This document shows positions 27,673 to 35,989 of a DNA stretch of 64,000 nucleotides, in pieces (within the stretch, counting starts at the first letter, position 1; every line of letters starts with the position of its first letter). The position numbers were made by a program, and so were the translations under genes. This DNA is from Brevibacterium sp. CBA3109 (GTDB taxonomy: Bacteria > Actinomycetota > Actinomycetes > Actinomycetales > Brevibacteriaceae): positions 2,728,001 through 2,792,000 of the forward strand of contig NZ_CP158281.1 in NCBI RefSeq assembly GCF_040256645.1. The letters are read 5' to 3'. The notes beneath the pieces are model-generated. The model had not been told where the DNA came from. It searched no databases and was given only the letters and a program-made list of their open reading frames with translations.

Positions 27673-28550
27673 GACTGTGCTCCGTCGATCGGATCGGTTT
27701 CGATCGCCTCGGCGTCGATCGCACTTGATTCGACCCTGTCTGATTCGACGTGGACCCCAGCCAGATCATCACCCGTGATCGTGTGCAGCGCGTCGAGGAA
27801 GTTCACGGAGAAGCTGCCGGGTCCGCGTGCTCCCTCGGCGGCGGTCTCACCGGCGACCTTGAAGTGAGCGTGGGCTGCGACCACGGCCTCGAACCTCGCC
27901 GAGGCGGTCGTTGCGCCAACGAGGTACGCGGCGGTGACTGCGCCGAGAGAGCATCCGGCGCCGATGACAAGCGGCATAAAGGAGTGTCCCCCGCTGAGGC
28001 GGGCGACATGGTCGACCCCGTCGATATGAGCGACGATCGCGTCCTTGGGACCTGAGACGGCAACGATTGCTCCGGTGGACTTGGCCAGTTCGGCCGCGGC
28101 CGGAATCACCGCATCAACCTCGTCGGTGGAGTCCACTCCCCGACCACCCAGGCCCACTCCGGCCAGTGCCGCGATCTCGGAGGCGTTGCCACGGATGGCA
28201 GTGGGTGAAGAGTTCGCCGCGCGACGGATTCGTGTGGTCCGGAAGTCGACCGCCCCAATGCTCACCGGGTCGAGGACCCACGGCTTGGAGTCTTCATTGG
28301 CTGCGTCGATGGCGGCGTCAGCGGCAAGGAACTGCTGATTCGTGGCGGTGCCGAAGTTGACCAGCAGTCCGCTGGAGATGCGCGTGAACTGTGCGGCATC
28401 GGCCTCGTGGTCGAGCATCGCCGGGGCGGCACCGACGGCCAGGAGCACGTTGGCGCTGAATTGCTGCACAACGGTGTTCGTGATGCATTGGATGAGTGGA
28501 TTGCTCGCACGCAGTCGTGCATTGGCAGAACGCAGGTCGAAGTCAACCAT
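27669..28550 (-). CDS. thiM: Hydroxyethylthiazole kinase
   Basis: Salvage kinase for the thiazole half of thiamine. 293 residues with NPLIQCITNTVVQQFSANVLLAVGAAPAM at the N-terminus, WVLDPVSIGAVDFR, and the catalytic GAGCSLGAVTAAYL. An extra C-terminal stretch rich in Asp, Glu and Ser follows about residue 265. First gene behind the TPP riboswitch. Confidence 0.95.
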   Translation of the reverse strand: MVDFDLRSANARLRASNPLIQCITNTVVQQFSANVLLAVGAAPAMLDHEADAAQFTRISSGLLVNFGTATNQQFLAADAAIDAANEDSKPWVLDPVSIGAVDFRTTRIRRAANSSPTAIRGNASEIAALAGVGLGGRGVDSTDEVDAVIPAAAELAKSTGAIVAVSGPKDAIVAHIDGVDHVARLSGGHSFMPLVIGAGCSLGAVTAAYLVGATTASARFEAVVAAHAHFKVAGETAAEGARGPGSFSVNFLDALHTITGDDLAGVHVESDRVESSAIDAEAIETDPIDGAQS

Positions 28551-28554
28551 GACG

Positions 28555-28632
28555 ATCCCTTCGCTAGTATGGCCCAGATCAGGTTCGATGGGTGTTCTCT
28601 CAGCCTCACGCGATCAACGTCAGGCACCCCAT
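28555..28632 (-). promoter_or_regulatory. TPP riboswitch (THI box)
   Basis: On the minus strand the conserved THI elements occur in order: GGGGTGCC, GGCTGAGA, ACACCC, GAACCTGATCTGGG, and the 3' ATACTAGCGAAGGGA. The last AAGGGA is also the thiM ribosome site, 5 bases before the ATG. Ligand binding would therefore be expected to hide the ribosome site and repress translation of thiM-thiE-thiD. Confidence 0.95.
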
Positions 28633-28757
28633 GTCATTGCCCACGACTGTATCAGCACGTCTGAAGTTGGGCGAAGCGGCAACGCTGAGGAGCGCGAGCG
28701 GAAACCTGAGAAGAGCAAACCGGAACCCGGGCCCACCTCGGCGCCTATATGCCAACA

Positions 28758-28831
28758 CATCGAGCGGACCACTGATCATCGAGGGCACCAGTTGCAACTG
28801 GTACTTTCGACGCTCAGTGGTCCGCTCGATG
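28758..28831. repeat. Perfect 18-bp inverted repeat with nested 16-bp palindrome
   Basis: Arms CATCGAGCGGACCACTGA (28758-28775) and its exact complement (28814-28831). The 38-bp loop holds a second perfect palindrome, ACCAGTTGCAACTGGT (28787-28802). It lies between the sugar permease 3' end and the thi riboswitch. It could end transcription from both sides or form a cruciform; no T run. Confidence 0.9.
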
Positions 28832-28854
28832 AGCTTGCTTGGCGAGAGGGCGAC

Positions 28855-28918
28855 CGGCGCTAACCGCGACCGGCACTAACCGTGACCCTCGCTAACCCCG
28901 ACGTTCGCTAACCCCGTC
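28855..28918. repeat. 16-bp tandem repeat, 4 copies, covering the permease stop
   Basis: Units 28855-28870, 28871-28886, 28887-28902 and 28903-28918 share the core GCTAACC.CGAC. The stop codon of the sugar permease (28908-28910) lies in unit 4. Confidence 0.8.
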
Positions 28919-30119
28919 CGACGTACCTTTGTCCGCGGCGGCTCAGTGCGTCGATGACGACGGCCGTGAGCAGGACGAGCGCGGTGATGATCTGCTGTGC
29001 ATCGGAGTTGAAGCCGATGAGGTAGAGACCGTTGTTGATCGCACCGACGACCAGGGCACCGAGTACGGCTGCCCAGGCTGTACCGCGACCACCGAAGAGC
29101 GAGGTGCCCCCGATGACCGCTGCGGCGATCGCGTTGAGCAGGTCCTGTGTGCTCACCAGCGTCGATCCCGCGTTGGTCGTCACACCGGTCTTGATGAAGC
29201 CGAACAGGGCTGCCAGCACACCGGCGGCCATGAACACGCTGATGCGCACCCAAGTCACCCGAATGCCCGCACGTCTGGCGGCTTCGACCTTGCCGCCGAC
29301 CGCGTAGATCGAGCGCCCGTACTTGGTCTTGCGCAGCACCAGATCGATGACGATCGCGATGACGATCATGAGGAAGAACGGCATCGCCAGACCGAAGTCC
29401 TGGTTGACCAGGATGAGGAACCCGAACACGACGACGGTGAGGATGGCAATGCGCACGATCACCGAGGTCCAGCTGGGACTGTCGAGTCCCTCGTTGTGAC
29501 GGCGCAGCTTCGAGTAGATGATCCCCGCACCGAAGCCGATGACGGCGACTGCCCCGAATACGTAGGCCCAGATCGCCGGGAAGTAGAAGCTCGCAAAGTC
29601 GAAGGCGAAGGTGTCGGCCATCGACAGGTTCTTCTGCACGCCCAGAGTGGTCAACGTCAGCCCGGTGAACGCCAGCAACCCTGCCAAAGTGACCACGAAG
29701 GCCGGTATCCCGACCACCGCGAAGAACCAGCCCTGGATCGCGCCGACGACGAGACCCAATACCAGCATGATGACCAGTGCGATCAGAGGCGGAACCCCTT
29801 GCCTGACCACCAACACACCCAGCAGTGAGGCGGAGAGCCCACCCAATTGCGCCAGCGACAGGTCGATCTCGCCGAGGAGCAGGATCAGGTTGATGCCCAA
29901 CGCCAGGATCGCGAGGAACGCGACCTGCGTGGACAGGTTGACCAGGTTGGCCGGTGAGATGAACTTGCTGTTCGCCGATTGGAAGACGATGACGATGACG
30001 ATGAGCGCCAGAATCACCGGAAATGAGCCGAGCTGGCCCTCCTTGACTCGACGCACGAATGTCGCGAAGAACCCCTCGCTCGAAATGCGTTCGTCGGTGA
30101 TGAACGAGTTGCGGGTCAT
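28908..30119 (-). CDS. Xylose-type sugar ABC transporter permease
   Basis: 403-residue BPD_transp_2 permease. About ten membrane helices are visible; the EAA-like region RRAGIRVTWVRISVFMAAGVLAALFGF and the family stretch GGTSLFGGRGTAWAAVLGALVVGAINNGL are present. Works with the ATPase (ATGA overlap) and the lipoprotein encoded upstream. Size and features resemble XylH; substrate inferred. Confidence 0.9.
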   Translation of the reverse strand: MTRNSFITDERISSEGFFATFVRRVKEGQLGSFPVILALIVIVIVFQSANSKFISPANLVNLSTQVAFLAILALGINLILLLGEIDLSLAQLGGLSASLLGVLVVRQGVPPLIALVIMLVLGLVVGAIQGWFFAVVGIPAFVVTLAGLLAFTGLTLTTLGVQKNLSMADTFAFDFASFYFPAIWAYVFGAVAVIGFGAGIIYSKLRRHNEGLDSPSWTSVIVRIAILTVVVFGFLILVNQDFGLAMPFFLMIVIAIVIDLVLRKTKYGRSIYAVGGKVEAARRAGIRVTWVRISVFMAAGVLAALFGFIKTGVTTNAGSTLVSTQDLLNAIAAAVIGGTSLFGGRGTAWAAVLGALVVGAINNGLYLIGFNSDAQQIITALVLLTAVVIDALSRRGQRYVGRG

Positions 30120-30940
30120 CGGCGCTCACCCCTCCGGGTCGCTCGCTGAGTCACGACATTGTCGTTGGCTCCCGTGATCGCGGCGACCAGAACGTCCGTG
30201 CGCTCGTCACCGGGGAAGTCACCGGCATCCTTGCCCAAGCGCAGAACGTGGACGCGGTCGCACACGGCCTGCACATCGGCCATGTTGTGGCTGACCAAAA
30301 GCACTCCGAGGTCGCGTTCGCGCAGGCGCTCGATGAGGTTGAGCACCTCGGCGGTCTGTGCCACACCGAGCGCCGCCGTCGGCTCGTCCAACATCACGAT
30401 CGATGGTTCGCCGAGGAGGGACCTGGCAATCGCGACCGTCTGACGTTGTCCGCCGGAGAGAGCCGCGATCGGCACCCTCACGCTGGGGATCTTGGCCGAG
30501 AGGCTGCGCAGCAGCTCCCAGGATTTGGCCTCCATGGTGACCTCGTCGAGAACACCGCCGCGGGTCTTCTCGTGGCCGAGGAACAGGTTGGCGACGACGT
30601 CGAGGTTCTCGCACAGCGAGAGGTCCTGGAAGACTGTCGCGACTCCCGCCTTCTGCGCGTCCTTCGGCGCCGCGAATTTCTGGGACCGCCCGCCCAGGAT
30701 GATCTCACCTTCGTCGGCGCCGTGGACTCCGGCGATGACCTTGACCAGGGTGGATTTGCCCGCGCCGTTGTCGCCGACGAGTCCGACGACTTCGCCGCGG
30801 CCGATGGTCAGGTTGATATCGGTCAGTGCCTGGACCGCACCGAATCGTTTGTTGATCCCGCGCAGCTCGAGGACTGGTTCGGCTCCGGTCTCCGGCACCC
30901 GCGAGTTCGCGGGCGCCGGATCAGTGGGTTGAGAATTCAT
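30116..30940 (-). CDS. Sugar ABC transporter ATPase (XylG-like, single domain)
   Basis: 274 residues: Walker A GDNGAGKS, signature LSGGQRQ, Walker B IVMLDEPTAALG. Sugar importers of this family usually carry two fused ATPase domains (about 500 residues); this has one, so it should act as a homodimer. It sits between the binding lipoprotein and the permease gene. Confidence 0.9.
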   Translation of the reverse strand: MNSQPTDPAPANSRVPETGAEPVLELRGINKRFGAVQALTDINLTIGRGEVVGLVGDNGAGKSTLVKVIAGVHGADEGEIILGGRSQKFAAPKDAQKAGVATVFQDLSLCENLDVVANLFLGHEKTRGGVLDEVTMEAKSWELLRSLSAKIPSVRVPIAALSGGQRQTVAIARSLLGEPSIVMLDEPTAALGVAQTAEVLNLIERLRERDLGVLLVSHNMADVQAVCDRVHVLRLGKDAGDFPGDERTDVLVAAITGANDNVVTQRATRRGERR

Positions 30941-30960
30941 ATGTTCCTACTCGCCGATTT

Positions 30961-32055
30961 CTACTTGACGCCGGCGTCTTCGCAGAGCTTCTTCACGTCT
31001 TTGGTGCAGATGTCTTCCGCCTTGATCTGATCACCGACGATGTCCTTGACGGTGTCCGTTGTGACGACCTTGGCTTCGACGAAGTCCGTCGGAGTGTCCT
31101 TGTAGGTTGTTCCAGCCTTCGGCTCCTCGCCTCCGGCCAGGGCGACGGCTGCCTTCGCAGCGAACTCCGCCTGCGGTGGGATCGACTTGTAGATCGTGGC
31201 GTACTGATCACCCCGGAGAATGTTCTGCAGACCATCGACCTCAGCATCCTGTCCGGTGACGACCGGCTTCACCTTGGCCTTCTTGGTGGCGGCGAGGACA
31301 CCACCGGCAGTTCCATCATTGGCTGAGTAGATGGCGATCGGCTCTTTGTCCGCACTCTGCAGCTGGCCTTCGACCCACTGGCGGGCGTCGTCCGGGTTCC
31401 AGTCGAGGGTGTCGTGGCTTTCGGTGATGTCGACACCGGCCTTCTTCAGGGTCTCCTCGGCGCCGGCCTTGAAATCAGCGGCGTTCGGGTCCTTCGGATC
31501 ACCGTTGACCATCCACACCGGTCCCGACTTCGGGTCCTTGTCCTCGGCTTTGAGTCCGTCGAGGACGGCCTGGCCCTGCAGGTTGCCGATCTTCTTGTTG
31601 TCGAACGAGGTGTAGTAGTCCGCGCCCTCGAAGAAGCGGTCATAGGCGATGACCGGGATCTTCTTGGCTTGAGCCTTCGACAGGGCCGAAGACACTGCCG
31701 AGGCATCGACCGGGTCGAGCACGATGGCGTCGACGCCTTCGGTCACTGCTGCTTCGAACTGCTGCTGCTGTTGGGTCGCGTCCTGGTTGGCGTTGCGGTA
31801 TTCGACCTTCGCATCAGGGTTGGCTTCGGCGACGTACTTCTCGAAGTTCGGCTTGTCCAGCGATTCGTAGCGGGTGGTCTTGGACTCCGGGAGGAGCAGG
31901 GCGATGGTGACTTCACCGTCTCCACCCGAACCGCCACCGGATTCCTCATTGCCTTGGCCCTTCTGACTCCCACAGCCGCTGAGCGCAAGAGCGCCGATAG
32001 CAACCGAGGCGCCGAGGACGGCGAGCTTCTTCCGGTACTGCAGGTTGTGCCTCAT
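30961..32055 (-). CDS. Sugar-binding lipoprotein (XylF-like)
   Basis: 364 residues from ATG at 32055 (AAAGG 6 bases before); an open frame to 32178 is spurious. Signal peptide with lipobox ALALSGC, a Gly/Glu spacer, then a periplasmic-binding fold close to XylF/ChvE: LLPESKTTRYESLDKPNFEKY, NANQDATQQQQQFEAAV, VIAYDRFFEGADYYTSFDN. Delivers sugar to the permease. Xylose as ligand is inferred. Confidence 0.9.
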   Translation of the reverse strand: MRHNLQYRKKLAVLGASVAIGALALSGCGSQKGQGNEESGGGSGGDGEVTIALLLPESKTTRYESLDKPNFEKYVAEANPDAKVEYRNANQDATQQQQQFEAAVTEGVDAIVLDPVDASAVSSALSKAQAKKIPVIAYDRFFEGADYYTSFDNKKIGNLQGQAVLDGLKAEDKDPKSGPVWMVNGDPKDPNAADFKAGAEETLKKAGVDITESHDTLDWNPDDARQWVEGQLQSADKEPIAIYSANDGTAGGVLAATKKAKVKPVVTGQDAEVDGLQNILRGDQYATIYKSIPPQAEFAAKAAVALAGGEEPKAGTTYKDTPTDFVEAKVVTTDTVKDIVGDQIKAEDICTKDVKKLCEDAGVK

Positions 32056-32074
32056 TGTGAACCTTTCAATTTTT

Positions 32075-32090
32075 CTGACAACGTTGTCAG
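32075..32090 (-). promoter_or_regulatory. LacI-type operator upstream of the sugar transporter
   Basis: Perfect 16-bp palindrome CTGACAACGTTGTCAG with the central CG typical of LacI-family operators, 20 bp before the lipoprotein start and 84 bp after the stop of the LacI gene. It fits control of the transporter by that regulator. Confidence 0.8.
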
Positions 32091-32174
32091 GCTGTTCAAA
32101 ATAATGCGCCGATCGGGGGCCGGTGTCAACTGTTTCGGCGAAAAATTGTGATCGGAGTCTCTCTCCGAACAGCG

Positions 32175-33197
32175 TCACTTGTCCGGAGATTCCTCACCGC
32201 TTCCACGGGCGATCACATGGACTGGAACCCGAGCCGAACCTCGGCGAGGACCCCCTCCCGCCCCGGAACCGGGCGGATCCTGCAGACGTCGGACCGCCTC
32301 GGCGGCCATGGACTGCACATCACGGTCGATGACGGTCACGTCCAAGAGCTCCGCGGCGGGAAAATCGTCAATGCTCACCAGCGCCGGCCACTCATCGAGC
32401 CGGCGACAGGCATCGATGGCCCCCTGCGTCAGGGTCGCGGACAGGGTGATGAGCGCGCTGGGGGCGCTGCGCGATCCGAGCCAGGCGGCGACGACGTTCT
32501 TCGCGCTGGCCAGGTCGTGGGCGTCTTCGCGCATGTAAGCTCGCCATCCGACGTCCGAGCGCCCGGCGAAGGCCGATTGGATTCCGGCGAGTCTGGCGGT
32601 GGTGATGGGGCTCGTCGAGTGATCGCCGATGACGCCGAGGCTGATGTGCCCGTGGTTGAGGAGTTGAGTCGCGGCCAGTCGCCCGGCAAGCTCCTCATCA
32701 CCGGCGATGAGGTCGACTCCGGGTCCTGCCGTCGACGGATCGAAGGACACGATCTGCACGTCAGCGCTTGCCGCATCAGCGTAGAACCGAGCGGCGTCCG
32801 GGTGCGATCGGATGACGCAGATGCCGGTCATGTCATTGGCCAGGCATTCGTCGAGGAAGCCGCGTTCACGGTCGGGGTCGTCGGCGGTGACCGTCACGAC
32901 CGGGCGCAGTCCGATCCTGCTCAGCTCGGCCTCCAACAGGGTGAAGAGACGAGCCTGGAACGGGTCGTCCCCGTCGCTCATGACCACGCCGATGTAGGGA
33001 GATCTGCCACCGGCGCGCAGGCGCCTGGCCGTGGAATTGAGGCGGAATCCGAGCTCGGCGGCGGCGTCTTCGACCTTCTCGGCGGTCCGCGCGGCCACAT
33101 GCTTTTCGCCGTTGAGCACCCGGGATGCGGTCTTGATGCTGACTCCTGCGCGCGAAGCGACCGTGGCCAGAGTCGGCCGATCGTTCTGCTTCGCCAT
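32175..33197 (-). CDS. LacI family transcriptional regulator
   Basis: About 340 residues. N-terminal HTH and hinge (TLATVASRAGVSIKTASRVLNGEKHVAARTAEKV, LNSTARRLRAGGRS) and a periplasmic-binding-like sensor domain. ATG at 33197 has AAAGG 7 bases upstream; GTG at 33203 is less likely. It lies just upstream of the sugar transporter on the same strand and probably binds the palindrome at 32075-32090. Confidence 0.92.
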   Translation of the reverse strand: MAKQNDRPTLATVASRAGVSIKTASRVLNGEKHVAARTAEKVEDAAAELGFRLNSTARRLRAGGRSPYIGVVMSDGDDPFQARLFTLLEAELSRIGLRPVVTVTADDPDRERGFLDECLANDMTGICVIRSHPDAARFYADAASADVQIVSFDPSTAGPGVDLIAGDEELAGRLAATQLLNHGHISLGVIGDHSTSPITTARLAGIQSAFAGRSDVGWRAYMREDAHDLASAKNVVAAWLGSRSAPSALITLSATLTQGAIDACRRLDEWPALVSIDDFPAAELLDVTVIDRDVQSMAAEAVRRLQDPPGSGAGGGPRRGSARVPVHVIARGSGEESPDK

Positions 33198-33332
33198 GAC
33201 CACACCTTTGAGTCGGGAATCCTACGGACCGCTTGCGGTCAGCGTGCAGGCGACCGATAGGAATGATGATAGCCGCTGGTGCTCACATGATCGCAGACCA
33301 TCCGGCGATTCCGCCTTCACCCCACACCCGCG

Positions 33333-33367
33333 CCGAGGTGGCCGCTGGGTTCCAGCGGCCACCTCGG
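33333..33367. terminator. Strong hairpin downstream of the siderophore operon
   Basis: Perfect 15-bp arms CCGAGGTGGCCGCTG (33333-33347) and its complement (33353-33367) with a 5-base loop. It lies between the LacI gene's 5' end and the 3' end of the siderophore synthetase. No T run, as common in actinobacteria. Confidence 0.75.
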
Positions 33368-33384
33368 TAGATGCTGTGCACTTC

Positions 33385-33466
33385 GCAATCGGGCGGTGCA
33401 CGGTGCGATCGGGCGATGAGCTGCGCGATCGGTCGGTGGGGTCAGCGCGATCGGTCGATCAGATCA
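33385..33466. repeat. 20-22-bp degenerate tandem repeat, 4 copies, at the siderophore synthetase stop
   Basis: Units 33385-33404, 33405-33424, 33425-33446 and 33447-33466 each begin GC(G/A)ATCGG(G/T)CG. The gene's stop codon (33464-33466) is at the end of the last unit. Confidence 0.65.
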
Positions 33467-35989
33467 ACGCGCCACGGGGTTCCTCATCGTTCCGGCGTAG
33501 AGCAGCGATTCGGCCTGGTTGCCGATGTCGACCATCTGCACGGTGTTGCGCAGCTGCAGCCGGTTGAGGCAGGAATGGGCGAAACGTTCTGCCCGCAGAT
33601 CCACGTCGCCTGCGAGCCCACGGGCGAGTTCGGGATGCTCGGTTTCGTAACGATCGAGCACCTCGGCGACCAGGGCCCAGAATTTCTGTGCACCCAGCAC
33701 ACCATCGGAATCGAGGATCCCGCCGAGGTGGCGCAGCACCCCGTCGAACATGTCCGTGAACACAGACAGGGCCTTCTCGTCACCGGGAACCAACGCCCGG
33801 ATCCGCTCGACATCGTCAGGCAGTTCACGGTGACCGAGGACGGCGACTTCTTCGCCGATGTCCTTCATGAAGGCACCGGTCACGACGTGGTTATCCAGGA
33901 TGAGGATGAGGTTCTCACCGTGCGGCATGAACACGAGATCGTGGGCCAACAATGCGTGGACGAGCGGTTGCAGATAGGCCCGCAGATAGGAGCGCACCCA
34001 GTCCTCAGGACTGAGACCCGAGGCGCGGATGAGTTCGCTGGCGAAGGCGACTCCCCTATGATCGCGGTGCAGCAGTGCCGCCATGGTGACGGCCTTCTGA
34101 CCAGGTTCGATGACGCCCAGCGGGTTCTCGCGCCAGAGTGCGGCGAGCATCTTCCGGTGCGGATTCGTTTCCTGGGTGCGGTGGTAGACGTCTCCCGTGT
34201 AGCCCAACGCGGTGCGTTCCCGCAGGACTCGGAATCCGGCATCCCCGAAGGCGGGATCGGTTCCGACGAGCTCCGCGATCCAGTCGTTGATGGCCGGTGT
34301 ATCGCGCATGTACTTCGGGGACAGTCCGCGCAGGAAGCCCATGTTCTGCACGGCGAGCGCGACCTTCACATACGGGGCGTCTGCCCGTGAGTGATTGAAG
34401 AAGGTGCGCAGCGACTGCTGCGGCTGATGCTCGTCGAGGCCGGCACCCAAGGGCAGCAAGTCGCCGCGTGCGATGTCGGCGGCGAAGGTGATCGCGAGCC
34501 GGTGGTCGGCCTGCCACGGGTGGACCGGGAGGAGATGGAAGTCCTCCGGATTGCGGCCGGCTGACCGGATTCGCGAGTCGAAGAGTTCACGCTCCTCGGC
34601 ACTCAGCGCCCACTCGCAGTGTGCGGCTTCATCGAGTCCGACGCCGACCGAGAGGTGGCTGTGCTTGCGGCTCGCTGCCACCCATTCGATCCGAGTGGTC
34701 TGACCGTTCTCCGGTGCCCATTTCCGGTAGTCGGAGAGGGAGAATCCGATGCGTCCGTTGTTCGCGATGAACCCGGGGTGGCCCTCGGTCATGGCCGCCT
34801 CGGTGGTCTGGAAGTCGGCAGTCAGGAGATCGGTGGAGTCCGGACGGTGGCCCTTGACCTCCCCGGCGAGTTTGAAGGCGCTGCTGGCCAGGGTCGACGC
34901 GAGTTCCTCGAGGTAGGTCGACATGAGGTTCTCCGGGATGCCGAGGGCATCCTGAAGCTCGACGACGAGTTCCTGCGCGTCGAGGTCCAACTGCGTGTCA
35001 CCTCGGCGGCGGGTGATGCTGGCCTCGTCGATGACCCAGTGCTCGAGCGGCAGGACTCGGGCGGAGAACGTGTACGTGACAGTGTCGGCAGCGTCCTTCG
35101 AAGCAACCTCGCCGACCTTCAGCTCCCAATCATCGGACCCAGCATTCGGGCCGGTGGCGCGGACCGGGGCGATGAGTCGTTCGTGGGCGAATTCGGACAG
35201 CGCCTTGGCCACGAGGTGGCGTTGGGCGACCGCGAAGGTGTCGGGGTTGAGATGGGAGTAGGTTTCGGGAACCGCGAGGTCTGGCGATGGTCGTTCGTCA
35301 GCAGCGATCGGCACTCCCCCTGTGGCGGGAACGCCGGCTTCGACATCCTCGCGGTTGAGAAGTCCAACAAGCTCACTGGATTCGAAGTCCTCGTGAGTGC
35401 AGATGCTGATCAGGGCCCGCTTCCGCTCCTCCCCCATCATGATGGTCGCCTCACTCACCGGATTGAAACCTGCCGCCCGGTTCTTCTCGAGGATGGCGGT
35501 GTTGCGCACGTCGGGTTCGACGATGACTCGGCGCCCGCCTCGGCCACCGTGTTCGATCGGGCGGAGGCAGAAGTCGATGACCTCGGCCATGATCCGGTTC
35601 GTGAGTCCGCGCACCCCGTCACCGTCGGGTGGGGCGACGAGCAGGTGCATTCCGATGTCCTCGGGTCCGGTGGGGACGACGTCGCCTGGAATCAGAGTGG
35701 AGGGCAGGTACGTTTCGACGTAGAAGCAGTCGATGCCGTCGACCGAGCCCACCCATCCGTTATCATCGGCGGAGTTCTGCACGCCGCCGAGGTACTCGCA
35801 GACTCCGGACTCGTCGAGTCCGGTCATCTGCCAGTAGTGGGCGCGCGGGTGGGTCAGCCACACGTGGATGTTCTTGGCATCCCGGTCGAGATCCAAGGCT
35901 CGGATGTCGACGGTGCGAGATTCTGCTGATACTGCGGTCGTTGTTGATGCCGCGGTGGCGGCTGCGTCTGTCATGAGTTCGGTGGTCAT
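33464..35989 (-). CDS. Fused siderophore N-acyltransferase (DesC-like) and NIS synthetase (DesD/IucC-like)
   Basis: 841 residues with two enzymes. Residues about 25-200 are an IucB/AlcB/RhbD-type acyltransferase (NIHVWLTHPRAHYW, DIGMHLLVAPPDGDG, FNPVSEATIMMGEERKRAL) that acylates an N-hydroxyamine. Residues about 250-840 are an IucA/IucC synthetase (EVKGHRPDS, LLPVHPWQADHR, RTFFNHSRADAPYVKVALAVQNMGFLRG, FMPHGENLIL) that joins the acylated units using ATP. These are usually separate genes (desC, desD). ATGA overlap with the hydroxylase. Product inferred to be a desferrioxamine-like hydroxamate. Confidence 0.9.
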   Translation of the reverse strand: MTTELMTDAAATAASTTTAVSAESRTVDIRALDLDRDAKNIHVWLTHPRAHYWQMTGLDESGVCEYLGGVQNSADDNGWVGSVDGIDCFYVETYLPSTLIPGDVVPTGPEDIGMHLLVAPPDGDGVRGLTNRIMAEVIDFCLRPIEHGGRGGRRVIVEPDVRNTAILEKNRAAGFNPVSEATIMMGEERKRALISICTHEDFESSELVGLLNREDVEAGVPATGGVPIAADERPSPDLAVPETYSHLNPDTFAVAQRHLVAKALSEFAHERLIAPVRATGPNAGSDDWELKVGEVASKDAADTVTYTFSARVLPLEHWVIDEASITRRRGDTQLDLDAQELVVELQDALGIPENLMSTYLEELASTLASSAFKLAGEVKGHRPDSTDLLTADFQTTEAAMTEGHPGFIANNGRIGFSLSDYRKWAPENGQTTRIEWVAASRKHSHLSVGVGLDEAAHCEWALSAEERELFDSRIRSAGRNPEDFHLLPVHPWQADHRLAITFAADIARGDLLPLGAGLDEHQPQQSLRTFFNHSRADAPYVKVALAVQNMGFLRGLSPKYMRDTPAINDWIAELVGTDPAFGDAGFRVLRERTALGYTGDVYHRTQETNPHRKMLAALWRENPLGVIEPGQKAVTMAALLHRDHRGVAFASELIRASGLSPEDWVRSYLRAYLQPLVHALLAHDLVFMPHGENLILILDNHVVTGAFMKDIGEEVAVLGHRELPDDVERIRALVPGDEKALSVFTDMFDGVLRHLGGILDSDGVLGAQKFWALVAEVLDRYETEHPELARGLAGDVDLRAERFAHSCLNRLQLRNTVQMVDIGNQAESLLYAGTMRNPVAR

